This document shows, one piece after another, positions 9,845 through 19,990 of a stretch of 64,000 nucleotides of DNA. Each line of letters opens with the position of its first letter. Position 1 is the first letter of the stretch. The DNA lies in assembly GCA_039105265.1 (NCBI GenBank), contig JAPFFF010000014.1, positions 1,054,001 through 1,118,000 of the forward strand. Reading direction: 5' to 3'. Position numbers and translations under genes: made by a program. The DNA is from Tritrichomonas musculus (taxonomy: Eukaryota > Parabasalia > Tritrichomonadida > Tritrichomonadidae). A model generated the notes under the pieces. The model had not been told where the DNA came from, searched no databases, and saw only the letters and a program-made list of their open reading frames with translations.

Positions 9845-12800
9845 TTATTGTGGAGGTACTAAATAAGAGTTTAGAATCATTAGCTTTTCTTCATCACCAC
9901 CAAGAACAGAAGAACAGAATTCTTGGCCTCCACAAGAGGGAACCATTTGAACAAGCATTTCATTTAACTTTTGAATTGTGAAATCAGTTATCATATTTTC
10001 TCTCATTGGTTCGATTGGTTCGGTGAATAATCGTATAAGAACAGCAGCGAATTGTTGAATGAAAGATCCATTTGCTCTTTCAAAGAGCCATAAGTAAAAG
10101 CTAAGAACACTTTCATTTTCTGATGAATCAATTTGAGGTGGCATTGCGTTTAAAATTACAACAATGATAGGTACATTTAATCCTTCAACCAGTTGACTGC
10201 TTATTTCATTATTTTCAAAAATGTTTAAAGATTCAAGAAAACTATCACCCAAAATATTCATTACAATTGCACCAAGTGCACTCACACAATTATCGCTAGT
10301 TATCATATTTCTTTCTGATGTATTTTGAAGATTCATATTTGCGAATAATCTTTGAATCATCATTGGAATAAAAGATTTGAACAGTTCAGCTGAGTTTATA
10401 TTGAATGGTGATGAACAAGCGAGTTTTTTAATTGCGAAAAAGCCGATATAATTTCCTTTATTTGCTTCTTGAGTAGCAATTGACATGATATTTTCAAGAA
10501 ATGGATTTGGAATTTGCTCACCAGGAGTCTCTCCAACTAATTCAGCCAAGAGTTGAAGACCTAACTCGCGTATTGACTTTCTTTTTGATTGGGCCATTTT
10601 AAAAAATAATTCAATATATGTTGAATTTTTATATTCGTTAATATATGAATTGTGCATGGTTTGAAAAGCAGTGTCCTGTAATGCATTTATTGCTTGCCTA
10701 AAAACGTTTTGGGCATTTTGATAAACCTCTTCATATAAACTATTATATTTTTTACTTGTAAAGCAGAAAAGTTCATAAGTAAAAGCTTTTGCTGTCATTT
10801 GAAGAACTCTTTCATCGACAACAACTGTTCCACACCATTCGATTAAAATTATAAGAGATTCAAAACATTTAGCTGTTAGTTGGTAATCATTGCTTTTGTC
10901 TATCATTTTAAGTAGAATGTTAACAAGCTGAGGAACAACTTCAGCTCGATTTGGAAGAGACGTAATTGATGATGCAATCCAATTTATTCCAACTGCTGAA
11001 TGATAAGAAAGATTGTCATTAATAATAGTTAATAATTGTTGAATTATGTTTTGAAGAATAGCGGGATATTTGGAAGAACAACCACAAAGTACTCTTAATG
11101 CTATATTTTGGATTGATATATTACCTGTAACGCTAGAAATTTGTATTTCATTTGTTAATCGAGGATCTGAAATTTGACAGATTTGGATCAAAATATCAAT
11201 CATCTGTGCTATTGATGAATTTGCTGCATCTTGAACATTTTCAACGATGTAGAAATATGCATTGATGCATTGCGTAATTAATGATTCATCTATATTTATT
11301 GATGTATTTTCGTTTTGTGGTTCAGATGAAAGTTGAGAAATAGCCTGAGATACATTAGATACAATAAATTTGGCAAAATCTTCAGCAAAAGGTGCAAAAA
11401 GAGTTGGACATTTATTACATAAATGAGCTAATCCATAAATGGCAACGGACTTAATTGAATTTTGACTATTACCATCTTTGTTATCAATATATATTATTGA
11501 TTTAAATAATTCAAATAAACTTGAAAATAGGGTGGAAATATTTTGCTTTGAGTTTTTAATTAATTCTGAAATGCACCACATAATTTGTTCTTTTGTTTGC
11601 TGATTAACTTGATCAGAATTGATAAGATTTGCAAATAATTCGTATGATTTGATGATAATCGGATCACTATCGCCAATTGATGCTATAAGTTTTTCAAATG
11701 CAGCGAACATTTCGGGTGATAAATCATTTAACAATGCGTTGAAAACTGTTTCTTGAATTGTTGAAGTCAGTCCTGTTATTTCTTCAATAAAAGTTTTAGA
11801 AAAGCTTCCAAGAGCAAGCACAGCAGCTTCTCTCAAGCATGGAGATTGACTTTGTGAAGCAATGCTACATAAAAACGAGGCTATTTCTGTTAATTTTGGT
11901 AAATAAAATTCGTATCCAGTATCGATTGAAGAACGAATAAATACAATGATAAGAAAATGGCCAAATTGAAACTGCTGAAGATTAGGAATTTGTTCCCAAA
12001 AAGATTCAAGTATATAATTGAAACTTGAAAAGATCTCGGCTATGTCCTCAATGAGTTCATGAGGTGACATGTCATATGCATCATTCTCTTGAAATAGCGC
12101 TTGAGTAATAGTTACTGTTGCTTGAAATATGTAGCTCGCGTAATTATTGATATTTTTTGTAATAATAGTAGTGTTTTGTTTGTTTTCATTACTTTGATCT
12201 TCTAAAGAGAAAATTTCTTTTTTATATTTATTCAAAGTATCAATTAATACCCGAAATGCATGTTCTCTCTCCTTATAATGAATATCATTATTATTAATTA
12301 AATCTAAAATTTGACGTATAAGGAGATGTGGATCAATAATGGGACAGAAATGATACATTGTTTTGGAAAAAATATCAAAAAGCTCATGAATTAGTGGATT
12401 TCCAGATAATGATTGCATGAGAACAAGGGATTGTGGGAAAGCAGGTCCAAGTCCTAGATCATTGCACAATGTGCAGGTTAAATGAAAAGTATAAGAAATT
12501 GCAGCAACTTGAATTGCAGGTTCATTGATTTGAAATCCATCACTCGCTATTTTTTGATAAAGAGACATTGAATTTTCATTGATTTCTATTGATTCCATAA
12601 ATATATCAAGTAATTTAAGAGATGAATAAATTGCCATTGGGTAATAAAAGCTTGGATCTAATGTATTATTATTTGGGTCATAATTGACTGTTTGATTTGC
12701 AAAGGAGACAACCATTTGCGAAGTTATTTCTTCCATTAGTCCAGCAATTAATTGTATTAAGTGATTAGCAACGAGAATTGAATTTGTCGTCATTAATAAA

Positions 12801-13087
12801 AAAAAAATTGGTTTTAAAAATTCGCTTTTATCAATATTTTCTTTCCATCGATTCTTAAGAGTCATTTTAAGTCCAAGTGCTGCATGCTGTTTTATGATTT
12901 CTTCGTTATTTGAGTGTAATATAGAGATTAGTACAGGGAAAGCTTTATGTTGATTATAAAAATCAATCAAAAATTTTGTTGCTTGTTCCACACTTGATTG
13001 ATCGGTTGCTGAGCTCAATTGTTGATAGCATTGAATGATTTGTTCAGCATAATCCATTTTGTTTAAATTTTCAAAATCATAAAACAT
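9845..13087 (-). CDS. Importin-beta family karyopherin (HEAT-repeat nuclear transport receptor)
   Basis: The 1080-aa product starts with an importin-beta N-terminal-type region (SSVEQATKFLIDFYNQ, then HAALGLKMTLKNRWKEN), the stretch that contacts Ran. The remainder is alpha-helical HEAT-like repeats along its whole length. Length and pattern fit the importin-4/importin-5 (Kap123/Kap121) class of Ran-dependent receptors for ribosomal proteins and histones; the exact subtype cannot be fixed here. The ATG at 13085-13087 is used, but a second in-frame ATG at codon 11 (MDYAEQ) could be the true start. An E2F-like GCGCGAAA lies at 13310-13317 upstream. Confidence 0.85.
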   Translation of the reverse strand: MFYDFENLNKMDYAEQIIQCYQQLSSATDQSSVEQATKFLIDFYNQHKAFPVLISILHSNNEEIIKQHAALGLKMTLKNRWKENIDKSEFLKPIFFLLMTTNSILVANHLIQLIAGLMEEITSQMVVSFANQTVNYDPNNNTLDPSFYYPMAIYSSLKLLDIFMESIEINENSMSLYQKIASDGFQINEPAIQVAAISYTFHLTCTLCNDLGLGPAFPQSLVLMQSLSGNPLIHELFDIFSKTMYHFCPIIDPHLLIRQILDLINNNDIHYKEREHAFRVLIDTLNKYKKEIFSLEDQSNENKQNTTIITKNINNYASYIFQATVTITQALFQENDAYDMSPHELIEDIAEIFSSFNYILESFWEQIPNLQQFQFGHFLIIVFIRSSIDTGYEFYLPKLTEIASFLCSIASQSQSPCLREAAVLALGSFSKTFIEEITGLTSTIQETVFNALLNDLSPEMFAAFEKLIASIGDSDPIIIKSYELFANLINSDQVNQQTKEQIMWCISELIKNSKQNISTLFSSLFELFKSIIYIDNKDGNSQNSIKSVAIYGLAHLCNKCPTLFAPFAEDFAKFIVSNVSQAISQLSSEPQNENTSINIDESLITQCINAYFYIVENVQDAANSSIAQMIDILIQICQISDPRLTNEIQISSVTGNISIQNIALRVLCGCSSKYPAILQNIIQQLLTIINDNLSYHSAVGINWIASSITSLPNRAEVVPQLVNILLKMIDKSNDYQLTAKCFESLIILIEWCGTVVVDERVLQMTAKAFTYELFCFTSKKYNSLYEEVYQNAQNVFRQAINALQDTAFQTMHNSYINEYKNSTYIELFFKMAQSKRKSIRELGLQLLAELVGETPGEQIPNPFLENIMSIATQEANKGNYIGFFAIKKLACSSPFNINSAELFKSFIPMMIQRLFANMNLQNTSERNMITSDNCVSALGAIVMNILGDSFLESLNIFENNEISSQLVEGLNVPIIVVILNAMPPQIDSSENESVLSFYLWLFERANGSFIQQFAAVLIRLFTEPIEPMRENMITDFTIQKLNEMLVQMVPSCGGQEFCSSVLGGDEEKLMILNSYLVPPQ

Positions 13088-13359
13088 TCAATTTGTTGTT
13101 CGACCAAATTCATATTATTTTGTGAATTTGATAGCAAGATGTTCTTTCCTTTAATTTAACAGCATAATGCATTGAAAGACATTGAAAATCAATCCTTATA
13201 ATGTTTCTAATGTAAGTTGGTTCACTTATTTAGTATTATTTATAACAAATTAAAATAACATTTTGTTTTTTGTTTGAAAAGAGTAATTTTAAAAAATAAT
13301 AATAATAAAGCGCGAAATCTATATTCAATTAGTATTTAAAAAAAACAATAATAAAAACA

Positions 13360-13875
13360 TCATATTGAAGGAAGCATTTGATATGAATTATCTTCATTAG
13401 ATATAACTGGTATCGAATCCATTTCTTTAATAGAAAATGCAGATCCTGTAATTGGAATTGGAACTACTTCTTTATGAATAGATAATGACGATTGGCTTGT
13501 AATAATTGGATCTTCAGGAATACTTAACTGTTTTGGAGGATTGGTAAGATTGTTGAAGAAAAACATAAGATCTTGGTGTTCTATTTCGTCCATTTTGGCA
13601 ATCAATTTTTTATTTTGTTTTCTTAATCTTTTTGGATCATTAAAAACATGTCGTTGTTCATTTGAAGAGACATTTAATTCGTTAGAAAGAATTTCATTTA
13701 ATACTGGGGAATTTGGGCCATTTTCAATTGGTTGGGCTTGAGATTGTCTGAACTCATTAGGTTTTCGATAAGGTCTCCATCCGCGTGGATGAATTTTTGA
13801 AGGAGTAGTTGTTTTATTTCTTTGTGCTAATTGATCTGTGATTGGAGTTGGTATCTTTACAAAAGGTATATTCAT
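13360..13875 (-). CDS. Hypothetical protein, 171 aa
   Basis: I do not recognise it. It is polar with many Pro, Ser and Asn and is mostly predicted disorder. A short basic helix (DPKRLRKQNKKLIAKMDEIEHQDLMFFFNNL) lies at about 80-110, and a WRPYRKP motif lies near residue 33. Balanced composition and a clean ATG at 13873-13875 argue for a real gene. It lies between the importin and WASHC3 genes, all on the minus strand, but gaps of about 270-310 bp suggest separate transcription. Confidence 0.6.
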   Translation of the reverse strand: MNIPFVKIPTPITDQLAQRNKTTTPSKIHPRGWRPYRKPNEFRQSQAQPIENGPNSPVLNEILSNELNVSSNEQRHVFNDPKRLRKQNKKLIAKMDEIEHQDLMFFFNNLTNPPKQLSIPEDPIITSQSSLSIHKEVVPIPITGSAFSIKEMDSIPVISNEDNSYQMLPSI

Positions 13876-14185
13876 ATAAAATTTTTGATTTAAAAGTGAT
13901 GGTTAAATATTTTACCAAATAGATTTTTAATGATTTCATTTCTCATCAAAATTACGAAAGAAGCAAAGATAAGGAAATATTTTTGTGCATATTAGTTTTA
14001 CATTTATATTTTCTGTCAGAACATATGGAAACCTTTGTTTATTAATTAATAAACTATCTATATAAACAATAAAAAAAAATACCAATGAGAAAAAAGATAA
14101 AAATATAAGTATACATTAATATTTAATAATGTTATTATTAAACATTCACTTTTATTCATTCAAAAAAAAAAAATCAGATATCTAA
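13876..14185. other. Spacer, nothing recognised
   Basis: AT-rich spacer between the 171-aa gene and the 3' end of WASHC3. It ends with a poly-A run at 14162-14172 just past the WASHC3 stop. No feature seen. Confidence 0.5.
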
Positions 14186-14830
14186 TTATTCTCCTTCATT
14201 AAGAACGCTTGGATCCAAACCTTCAGCCTCCATCTTTGGCGCAAGTGCTGCAAGTGGAACTCCGATATCTTTAAGTTTAAACCAACGGGCCAGATTAGGA
14301 TCGTTTCTTGGATTATATGCTTCTTCACCGCCGCCTTCACCACCTTCTGCTGCGCCTTCACCGCCTTCGCCTCCTTCAGCAGGTGCTTCAGGAGCGTTTT
14401 CTGGAGGTGGCTCATCAGCTGTTCTTGCGTGGCCAGCAGAACCTGGAGGAGGTGGTGGTGGTGGTGGAGGTGGAGGAGGAGGTGGAACTCCTGATCCATC
14501 TGGTGGGGGTGGAGGTGGAGGTGGTGGTGGAGCTCCACCATCATCAGTTGGTGGAGGTGGAGCGTCATTTTGCTGTGGTGGAGCAACTGGTGCCATTGGT
14601 GTACCTGGAGTAAAATCGAGACCGTTTACGCTCACAAGCTTTTTCTCGAGAATTGTTGTAAGTATTTCAACATTAACGATACGTTCTGAAACTTCTAAAA
14701 GTTTAAGATCACATATGTTTGAAAATCGATTTAAAAAATCTACTGTCCTTTCAGCAAATTGATTGATACTTGCCATGATACGAGAATGACCGATAGAATC
14801 TACATTTCGATAGTCGAGCTGTTGATCCAT
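14186..14830 (-). CDS. WASHC3: WASH complex subunit 3 (CCDC53 homologue) with an inserted polyproline tract
   Basis: The 214-aa protein matches CCDC53/WASHC3 at both ends. The N-terminal helix QFAERTVDFLNRFSNICDLKL followed by RIVNVEILTTILEKKLVSVNGLDF corresponds to the conserved helical part. The C-terminal NDPNLARWFKLKDIGVPL and EAEGLDPSVL correspond to the family's DPRYARYLKMVQVGVPV and SEGLDP motifs. The WASH complex activates Arp2/3 on endosomes to drive actin-dependent sorting. Between these parts lie long Pro runs (about residues 78-130) and a Gly/Glu/Ala-rich segment; vertebrate CCDC53 lacks such a proline tract. Profilin or SH3 binding is inferred. Overlapping Leu/His-rich frames are shadows of the repeats. 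Confidence 0.85.
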   Translation of the reverse strand: MDQQLDYRNVDSIGHSRIMASINQFAERTVDFLNRFSNICDLKLLEVSERIVNVEILTTILEKKLVSVNGLDFTPGTPMAPVAPPQQNDAPPPPTDDGGAPPPPPPPPPPDGSGVPPPPPPPPPPPPPPGSAGHARTADEPPPENAPEAPAEGGEGGEGAAEGGEGGGEEAYNPRNDPNLARWFKLKDIGVPLAALAPKMEAEGLDPSVLNEGE

Positions 14831-15456
14831 TGCGTTTTATTGATTATTAAAATTTTTTTTTTGATTAACTTTTTGAAATTTCTTATTGTATATTATTTTC
14901 AATTCAAAATAAAACTGGTCAAAAAATTCACCAAAGTTATATTCAAAAAAATGAATGTATTGAAATTTTTATTCATACGAAAATTAAAATAAAATGGATT
15001 TCTTGAATGTTTTTGATTTTTTATGATAAATGAATCAGATTCCAGTTAAGCTCATATGAAAATTTTTCATAAAAATATTTGTAAGGTTTGTTTTTGAATG
15101 CATAAATGGTTGAATAAAAAATTATGAATTTCCTCTAAAAAAATTTAAGATATCTTACATATAATTCAAAAAAATTCAAAAATTAATCTCTAATATATAG
15201 TTTTAATTTGAAATTTTTTTGATATACAAATAAGATGATAAAAATGAAATTACCTTTTTTTTCTTTTTGGTGAAATTATAAAGAGAGAGAAAAGATAATA
15301 AATTATCTAAGATTTTAATTAATGTCAATATTAATAATTCACATAATTTAATATGCGATAGCAAATGAAGACATAAAATTGAAAATATTAGAAAAAAAAC
15401 TCCTTAAGTGCAAAAATAAATATAAAATAAAAATAATAAAAGCATATAATTTCACA
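14831..15456. other. AT-rich spacer, nothing recognised
   Basis: Region upstream of WASHC3 and downstream of the Cdc25-like gene. A TCAAT lies just upstream of the WASHC3 ATG (minus strand). Short frames here are low complexity. Confidence 0.5.
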
Positions 15457-16206
15457 TTAATCAAAAAGATTAAGTGGAATATATGAAGCAGGCTGACTAG
15501 AGCTTAGTGAAAACTCAAACTGTCCCATAAAGACCCCAGGGCTTTGTTCGCCAAAATTAATGACGCCAGATTTAGTTCTTCTGATTGGCTTTGCAAATCG
15601 TTTATTTTCAAGCATTGACTTGGAATATTCAGAGTGACATCTTTTCAATTGGCCATTGTCAATAAACTTTGTGTCTCTCATCTGAACGTAACCACCAACG
15701 CATAAGTCTGGGAAATCTTTATAAAATTGCTTATATCCGCCTTGCAATAAAAAGATGTTGGGATAGTCAAGGTATGGATAATTTTTATAATTCTGTTTTC
15801 GGTCATGTTCACGAAACATTCTCATTAATGTAGGACCACGATTTTGAGAAAATTCGCAATGGAAGATAATGCAAACATTTTGTTGTAGATAGCGTTGGTA
15901 CACACCAACCATTGCAGCACGAGAAGTAATATTTTTTGCACCTTTGATTCTTCCACCCCGAAATTCATATTCGAACCTTGCATCAAGGATAATGATTTGA
16001 TCAAAAGGATGAGATGACGGATCTGTCAAGTATGTTGCTAGTTCGTAACTAGATATGTTTTTGAATGGATCTGAGGATGAACGTGGGCTTTGAAGTTCTA
16101 TCTGAGTCAAAGACTGTGAAGCAGTGATTGAATTAGTAGGCATTGAAAAGCTGAGGAAATCTTCTTCATCTAACAGTTCAGGGGTAGGGATTCCATCATC
16201 CAACAT
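15457..16206 (-). CDS. Cdc25-like dual-specificity phosphatase (rhodanese fold)
   Basis: The 249-aa protein carries a rhodanese/Cdc25 domain at about residues 53-175. The catalytic P-loop HCEFSQNRGP lies at residues 116-125, with nucleophile Cys117 and Arg123 in the Cx5R arrangement and the Glu typical of Cdc25 (HCEFS). Upstream IIILDARFEYEFRGGRIKGAKN is the usual Cdc25 entry motif, and GGYKQFYKDFPDLC the closing one. Such enzymes remove inhibitory phosphates from the CDK glycine loop to trigger mitosis. The N-terminus (1-50) is short compared with animal Cdc25. Arsenate reductases of the same fold are smaller, so Cdc25 is favoured. Confidence 0.88.
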   Translation of the reverse strand: MLDDGIPTPELLDEEDFLSFSMPTNSITASQSLTQIELQSPRSSSDPFKNISSYELATYLTDPSSHPFDQIIILDARFEYEFRGGRIKGAKNITSRAAMVGVYQRYLQQNVCIIFHCEFSQNRGPTLMRMFREHDRKQNYKNYPYLDYPNIFLLQGGYKQFYKDFPDLCVGGYVQMRDTKFIDNGQLKRCHSEYSKSMLENKRFAKPIRRTKSGVINFGEQSPGVFMGQFEFSLSSSQPASYIPLNLFD

Positions 16207-17901
16207 CTTTTTAATGCCTTAACGCATTCTGTAATTCAGATGAGTTATGCGTTGAACATTTAATTTGAAAATAATGTTTGAATTATTTCAATACATAAAT
16301 CAAATCTTTCACAAAATTGAGAGACATAAAGAAATGTTTCAGAAAGCCATTTGGCAAACAATTTTAAGGCGATCTAAATGATGCTATTATTATTATATGA
16401 TTGTTTTCGATGCATGAAAGGATAAAAAAATTGTTGGACATGCATTTTTTTTTGGTTTATTTTTTTTCTGTTATTTTTTCTGTTGAAAAGCATCATAAAT
16501 CCAAAAGAATAAAAAAAAAAAAAAATAACGATTTATCGAATAGAATTTTTGATATTTATGTCATTCTTCATTAAGACAATGGTGCAAAAGCAATTCCACT
16601 TATTATTTTATGAGAAAAAAAAAAAAAATTTTCGGGATTAATCTGTTATTGTAAAAAAAATTTTCCATAAATGGCATAAAATAATAATAGCAGTAATTAA
16701 ATTCTTTTTTGTATTTTTTATTGATTTGTTTTTAGTGTAGGTTAGAACAATTCATCAAATGATTGAAGCCATTTGAAAAATTTTGGTAAACTTTTTGATA
16801 AGATTAGATATAAAATATTGCAATAAAAATTTTATTCATATCACATTTTTTTATTTTTTGAGATAGAAATAATATATAAAGAATGAATATCTCATAGATA
16901 GTTTATTCATTACTGTTACTATTGTTTCTTTTGACAAACGGTGTAAACACAATGATATGAAATTAATATTAATGGTCTTATTCTGTTTTGATATCTTATA
17001 AATTTATTTGTAGTTATATTTGATTATGTCTTGTTTAAAATATCTGGTAAAGTTACTGAGATGATGGTCGGACCAAAATTATAAACTGAAACTTATTTAC
17101 CAATAAAGGCTAAAAAAATCGATTTGTAAAAATTTGAATAGGTGGATACACTTTTTCAAACTAAAGAAAAGATTAAGTAAAATGTGGTAGGAAAAAAGCC
17201 TAGTGGATTAATGTAATAAGAATTCATAAAAAATTTTTTGTATCCGTGTAGAATTTAAAGAAATAAAGTATTGAAAAAGTTTAAATAAATAAACAGAATT
17301 CATCACAATTTATTTCATCGTTTCTTCATCAACTTATTTTGGTCTAATAAAAATTGATCGGCAGTTTATCATTTCTGTTTGTTGATTATTTCAAGATAAA
17401 AGAAGATGGCTTTGTATTTTATCATTATGCTTTTCACAAATGACTTTGTAAAATTTTTTTCTTCAGCCGATTTTGTATTGTTTTGTTTATAAAGACTTGA
17501 TTATAATTCCGATATTTCTTAAAAGTTTGAGGTTATTTAAAATAATGATCAGTAATTGTTGATTTTTGTTTTATGATCAAATCATAAGATTACCAAAAAA
17601 CAATAAAAAAGCATAAGTTTTATTATTTCAATTATGATATTATTATCCAATACGCACGCATCATTCAAATGAATGAATAAATAAATTAATATACAATTAT
17701 GAATGAATGAATGAATGAATAAAGATTAATATTTCTATGATAAACACATCAATTGGATAAAAGAAAAATATCATTATGTGCACAATATTATAAGCAAAAA
17801 AAGGAATAATGCACCATTTTCATAAAAATGGACGTTTGAAAATCAAAAATTTTTAAGATAAATTGAAAAAAATAACGTATTGATTGAAAAGATTCAAAAA
17901 A
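16207..17901. other. Divergent 1.7 kb spacer with a GAAT microsatellite
   Basis: Lies between the Cdc25-like gene (minus) and the first NEK gene (plus) and must hold both promoters. It contains a (GAAT)5 tract at 17701-17720 and many A/T homopolymers. No further gene or RNA seen. Confidence 0.5.
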
Positions 17902-19674
17902 ATGAACAAATACCAAATCATTAGATCTCTTGGCTCTGGTGCTGCAGGAACAGTTCATTTAGCAAGAGACAAAGTTACAAATCAGCAACTCGCTATAAAA
18001 GAAATTAATATTGAATCAAAAGATTCTTTGAACCACACTTTAAACGAAATCGAAAACATGAAAAAGTTGCAACATCCAAACATAGTTCGGTATCATAATT
18101 CATACCAAGAAGGTAATAAACTCTACATTGTTATGGAATATATTGATGGTGGTGATTTAGCTTCTTATATTGCAGATAGAAATACCAGATTTTTGACAGA
18201 AGATGTGATTTTGAGAATATTCATACAAATAGTACTTGGACTTCGTTATATTCATGAACATAAAATTGTCCATCGTGATTTAAAACCACAAAATATCTTC
18301 ATTACGCGTGTTGGAGTTGTCAAAATCGGTGATTTTGGTGTGTCTCGCTCTCTTGATCGATCAAGTGAATTAATGAAAACTTTAGTTGGTACACCTTATT
18401 ATTTATCACCTGAAATCTGGAATCATGAGCCCTATAATAGTAAAACTGATATTTGGTCGCTTGGATGCATTCTTTACGAATTATGTGCATTAAAAAAGCC
18501 GTATAAAGCTTCAAACATCAATCAATTGATTGTTGCTATTTTTAATGGTAGTTATGAGCCATTGACTAAACGTTATACCGAAAACTTACGTGAATTAGTC
18601 TCTGATATGCTTCAGCAGGACCCAAGCAAGCGTCCTTCAGCGCAAATGATTCTTCAAAGGCCATTTATTACATCCAGAATGCAAGGTATGGTTTTAGAAA
18701 ATGAAGAAAAACTTCATACTGTCAATATAATCGGTCCAGAAAGTAATTCTCCAAAAAATAATGGAAAAGTAATTAATAGCAAAGTAAAATCTAGTGCAAA
18801 TGGAAAAGGAAGTGTTTTGGCATCGAAAGCTGGTGCAAAAAATGGACGTATTCTTCGAAATGTGAAAGCTGGAAAACAAGGTTCGAATGGAATCAACATT
18901 ATAAATAATAATAATGGAAAGAAAAGGAAGAAATCATCGCCAAAAAAGGTTGTAAAAAAGAAAAATGCTTCTAGTGCAATACAATTAATAGATAAAACAA
19001 CTGTTCTCCCTCTTCCAGATTCAAGACTTCCTCGTTGGGCTTTGCGTCAATCTAGGCACGCAAAAACAGCAAACCGTCTTTTAAATATGCCGGTTAATAC
19101 CAATGGAGCAGAAGAAGAAAACGAAGAAGAAACAAATAATGTTGAAAGCAACGAAAATTATGTAAGTCTTTATAATGGTGAAAGTTCAAGCGAATCGGAT
19201 CATCAAGTTTCACCACTTCTTGGTGATGTTAATGATAATGAACTAGAAAATTATGATTCTGAATCGTCTGATACTTACGTTATAAATGATTCTGATTCAC
19301 ATTTTACAGATGATGAAAATAATGATGATAATGGTGAGGAAGAGGAGCAGCAAAATGAATGGGAAGATCTTAAGGAATCAACTAAGAAGCTTCGTTTATC
19401 TCTTTCACAATCAATGCGAGTTCGAGCCCAAAAAGATGTTCCTAACGATCCAATTATTGCTAAGCGTGAGAGTGAATGTTTAGAAGTTAATCTTAGAAAA
19501 AAGCTTGGAGACAGGCTTTTTGAACAACTTCTTTATAACATCGAAAATGAATCAAATAGCACATCAAAAATGTATGCTGATATAATGGAAGACCAATATC
19601 CTGATGAAGTTCGTGGAATTAGGCGTTACATACTTCTACGTGCTATCTTCATATCAGAAGAATCAAGCGATTGA
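17902..19674 (+). CDS. NIMA-related (NEK) serine/threonine protein kinase
   Basis: The 590-aa protein begins with a complete kinase domain (about residues 4-260). It has the glycine loop GSGAAGTVHLA, the ATP lysine in LAIKEI, the catalytic loop IVHRDLKPQNIF, the metal motif GDFGVSR, and PYYLSPEIW. The sequence, with MEYIDGGDL and NKTD/SKTDIWSLGCILYEL-type stretches, is typical of NEKs, which act in mitosis, centrosomes and flagella. The tail is long, basic then acidic and disordered. Residues ~515-590 form a conserved helical end that resembles the C-terminus of the NEK at 57461. The ATG at 17902 is chosen over an upstream TTG; TTCAAAAAA immediately precedes it. Confidence 0.93.
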   Translation: MNKYQIIRSLGSGAAGTVHLARDKVTNQQLAIKEINIESKDSLNHTLNEIENMKKLQHPNIVRYHNSYQEGNKLYIVMEYIDGGDLASYIADRNTRFLTEDVILRIFIQIVLGLRYIHEHKIVHRDLKPQNIFITRVGVVKIGDFGVSRSLDRSSELMKTLVGTPYYLSPEIWNHEPYNSKTDIWSLGCILYELCALKKPYKASNINQLIVAIFNGSYEPLTKRYTENLRELVSDMLQQDPSKRPSAQMILQRPFITSRMQGMVLENEEKLHTVNIIGPESNSPKNNGKVINSKVKSSANGKGSVLASKAGAKNGRILRNVKAGKQGSNGINIINNNNGKKRKKSSPKKVVKKKNASSAIQLIDKTTVLPLPDSRLPRWALRQSRHAKTANRLLNMPVNTNGAEEENEEETNNVESNENYVSLYNGESSSESDHQVSPLLGDVNDNELENYDSESSDTYVINDSDSHFTDDENNDDNGEEEEQQNEWEDLKESTKKLRLSLSQSMRVRAQKDVPNDPIIAKRESECLEVNLRKKLGDRLFEQLLYNIENESNSTSKMYADIMEDQYPDEVRGIRRYILLRAIFISEESSD

Positions 19675-19990
19675 TTTTCTTTCCATCAAATATATTTTTT
19701 GTTTTGTTTGTTTGTTTTGTTTTAATTTATAAATTACTATCAAAAGTTGATTATTTAATTAAAGATTTAACATAAATGTACTTGATTAAATATTTCAATT
19801 TTGTATATAAAGTGAGTATATCAATGATTAAGTATTAGAATATTTTATCGTCATAATTAGAATGAGTATAACAGTAATTTTTGGAAATGATATATAGTAA
19901 TATGAATAAAATTTAGTATCTAAATTTGAATTGAAAAAAAATTTTGAGAATTTATTCTCTAACTTTTTCAATTCATTATTAATCTTCAAT
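19675..19990. other. Short spacer with the RCC1-gene promoter
   Basis: AT-rich spacer between the NEK and RCC1-repeat genes. The only supported element is an initiator-like TCATT at 19973-19977. Confidence 0.5.
19973..19977 (+). promoter_or_regulatory. Initiator-like element (TCAYW) of the RCC1-repeat gene
   Basis: TCATT lies with its A 16 nt before the ATG at 19991. Trichomonad core promoters use a TCA(+1)Y(T/A) initiator about 5-20 nt before the start codon, so position and sequence fit. Confidence 0.5.

Noticed and set aside
14182-14613. His/Leu-rich and Val/Glu-rich frames over the polyproline region
   Set aside because: Alternate frames of the WASHC3 proline and glycine runs.
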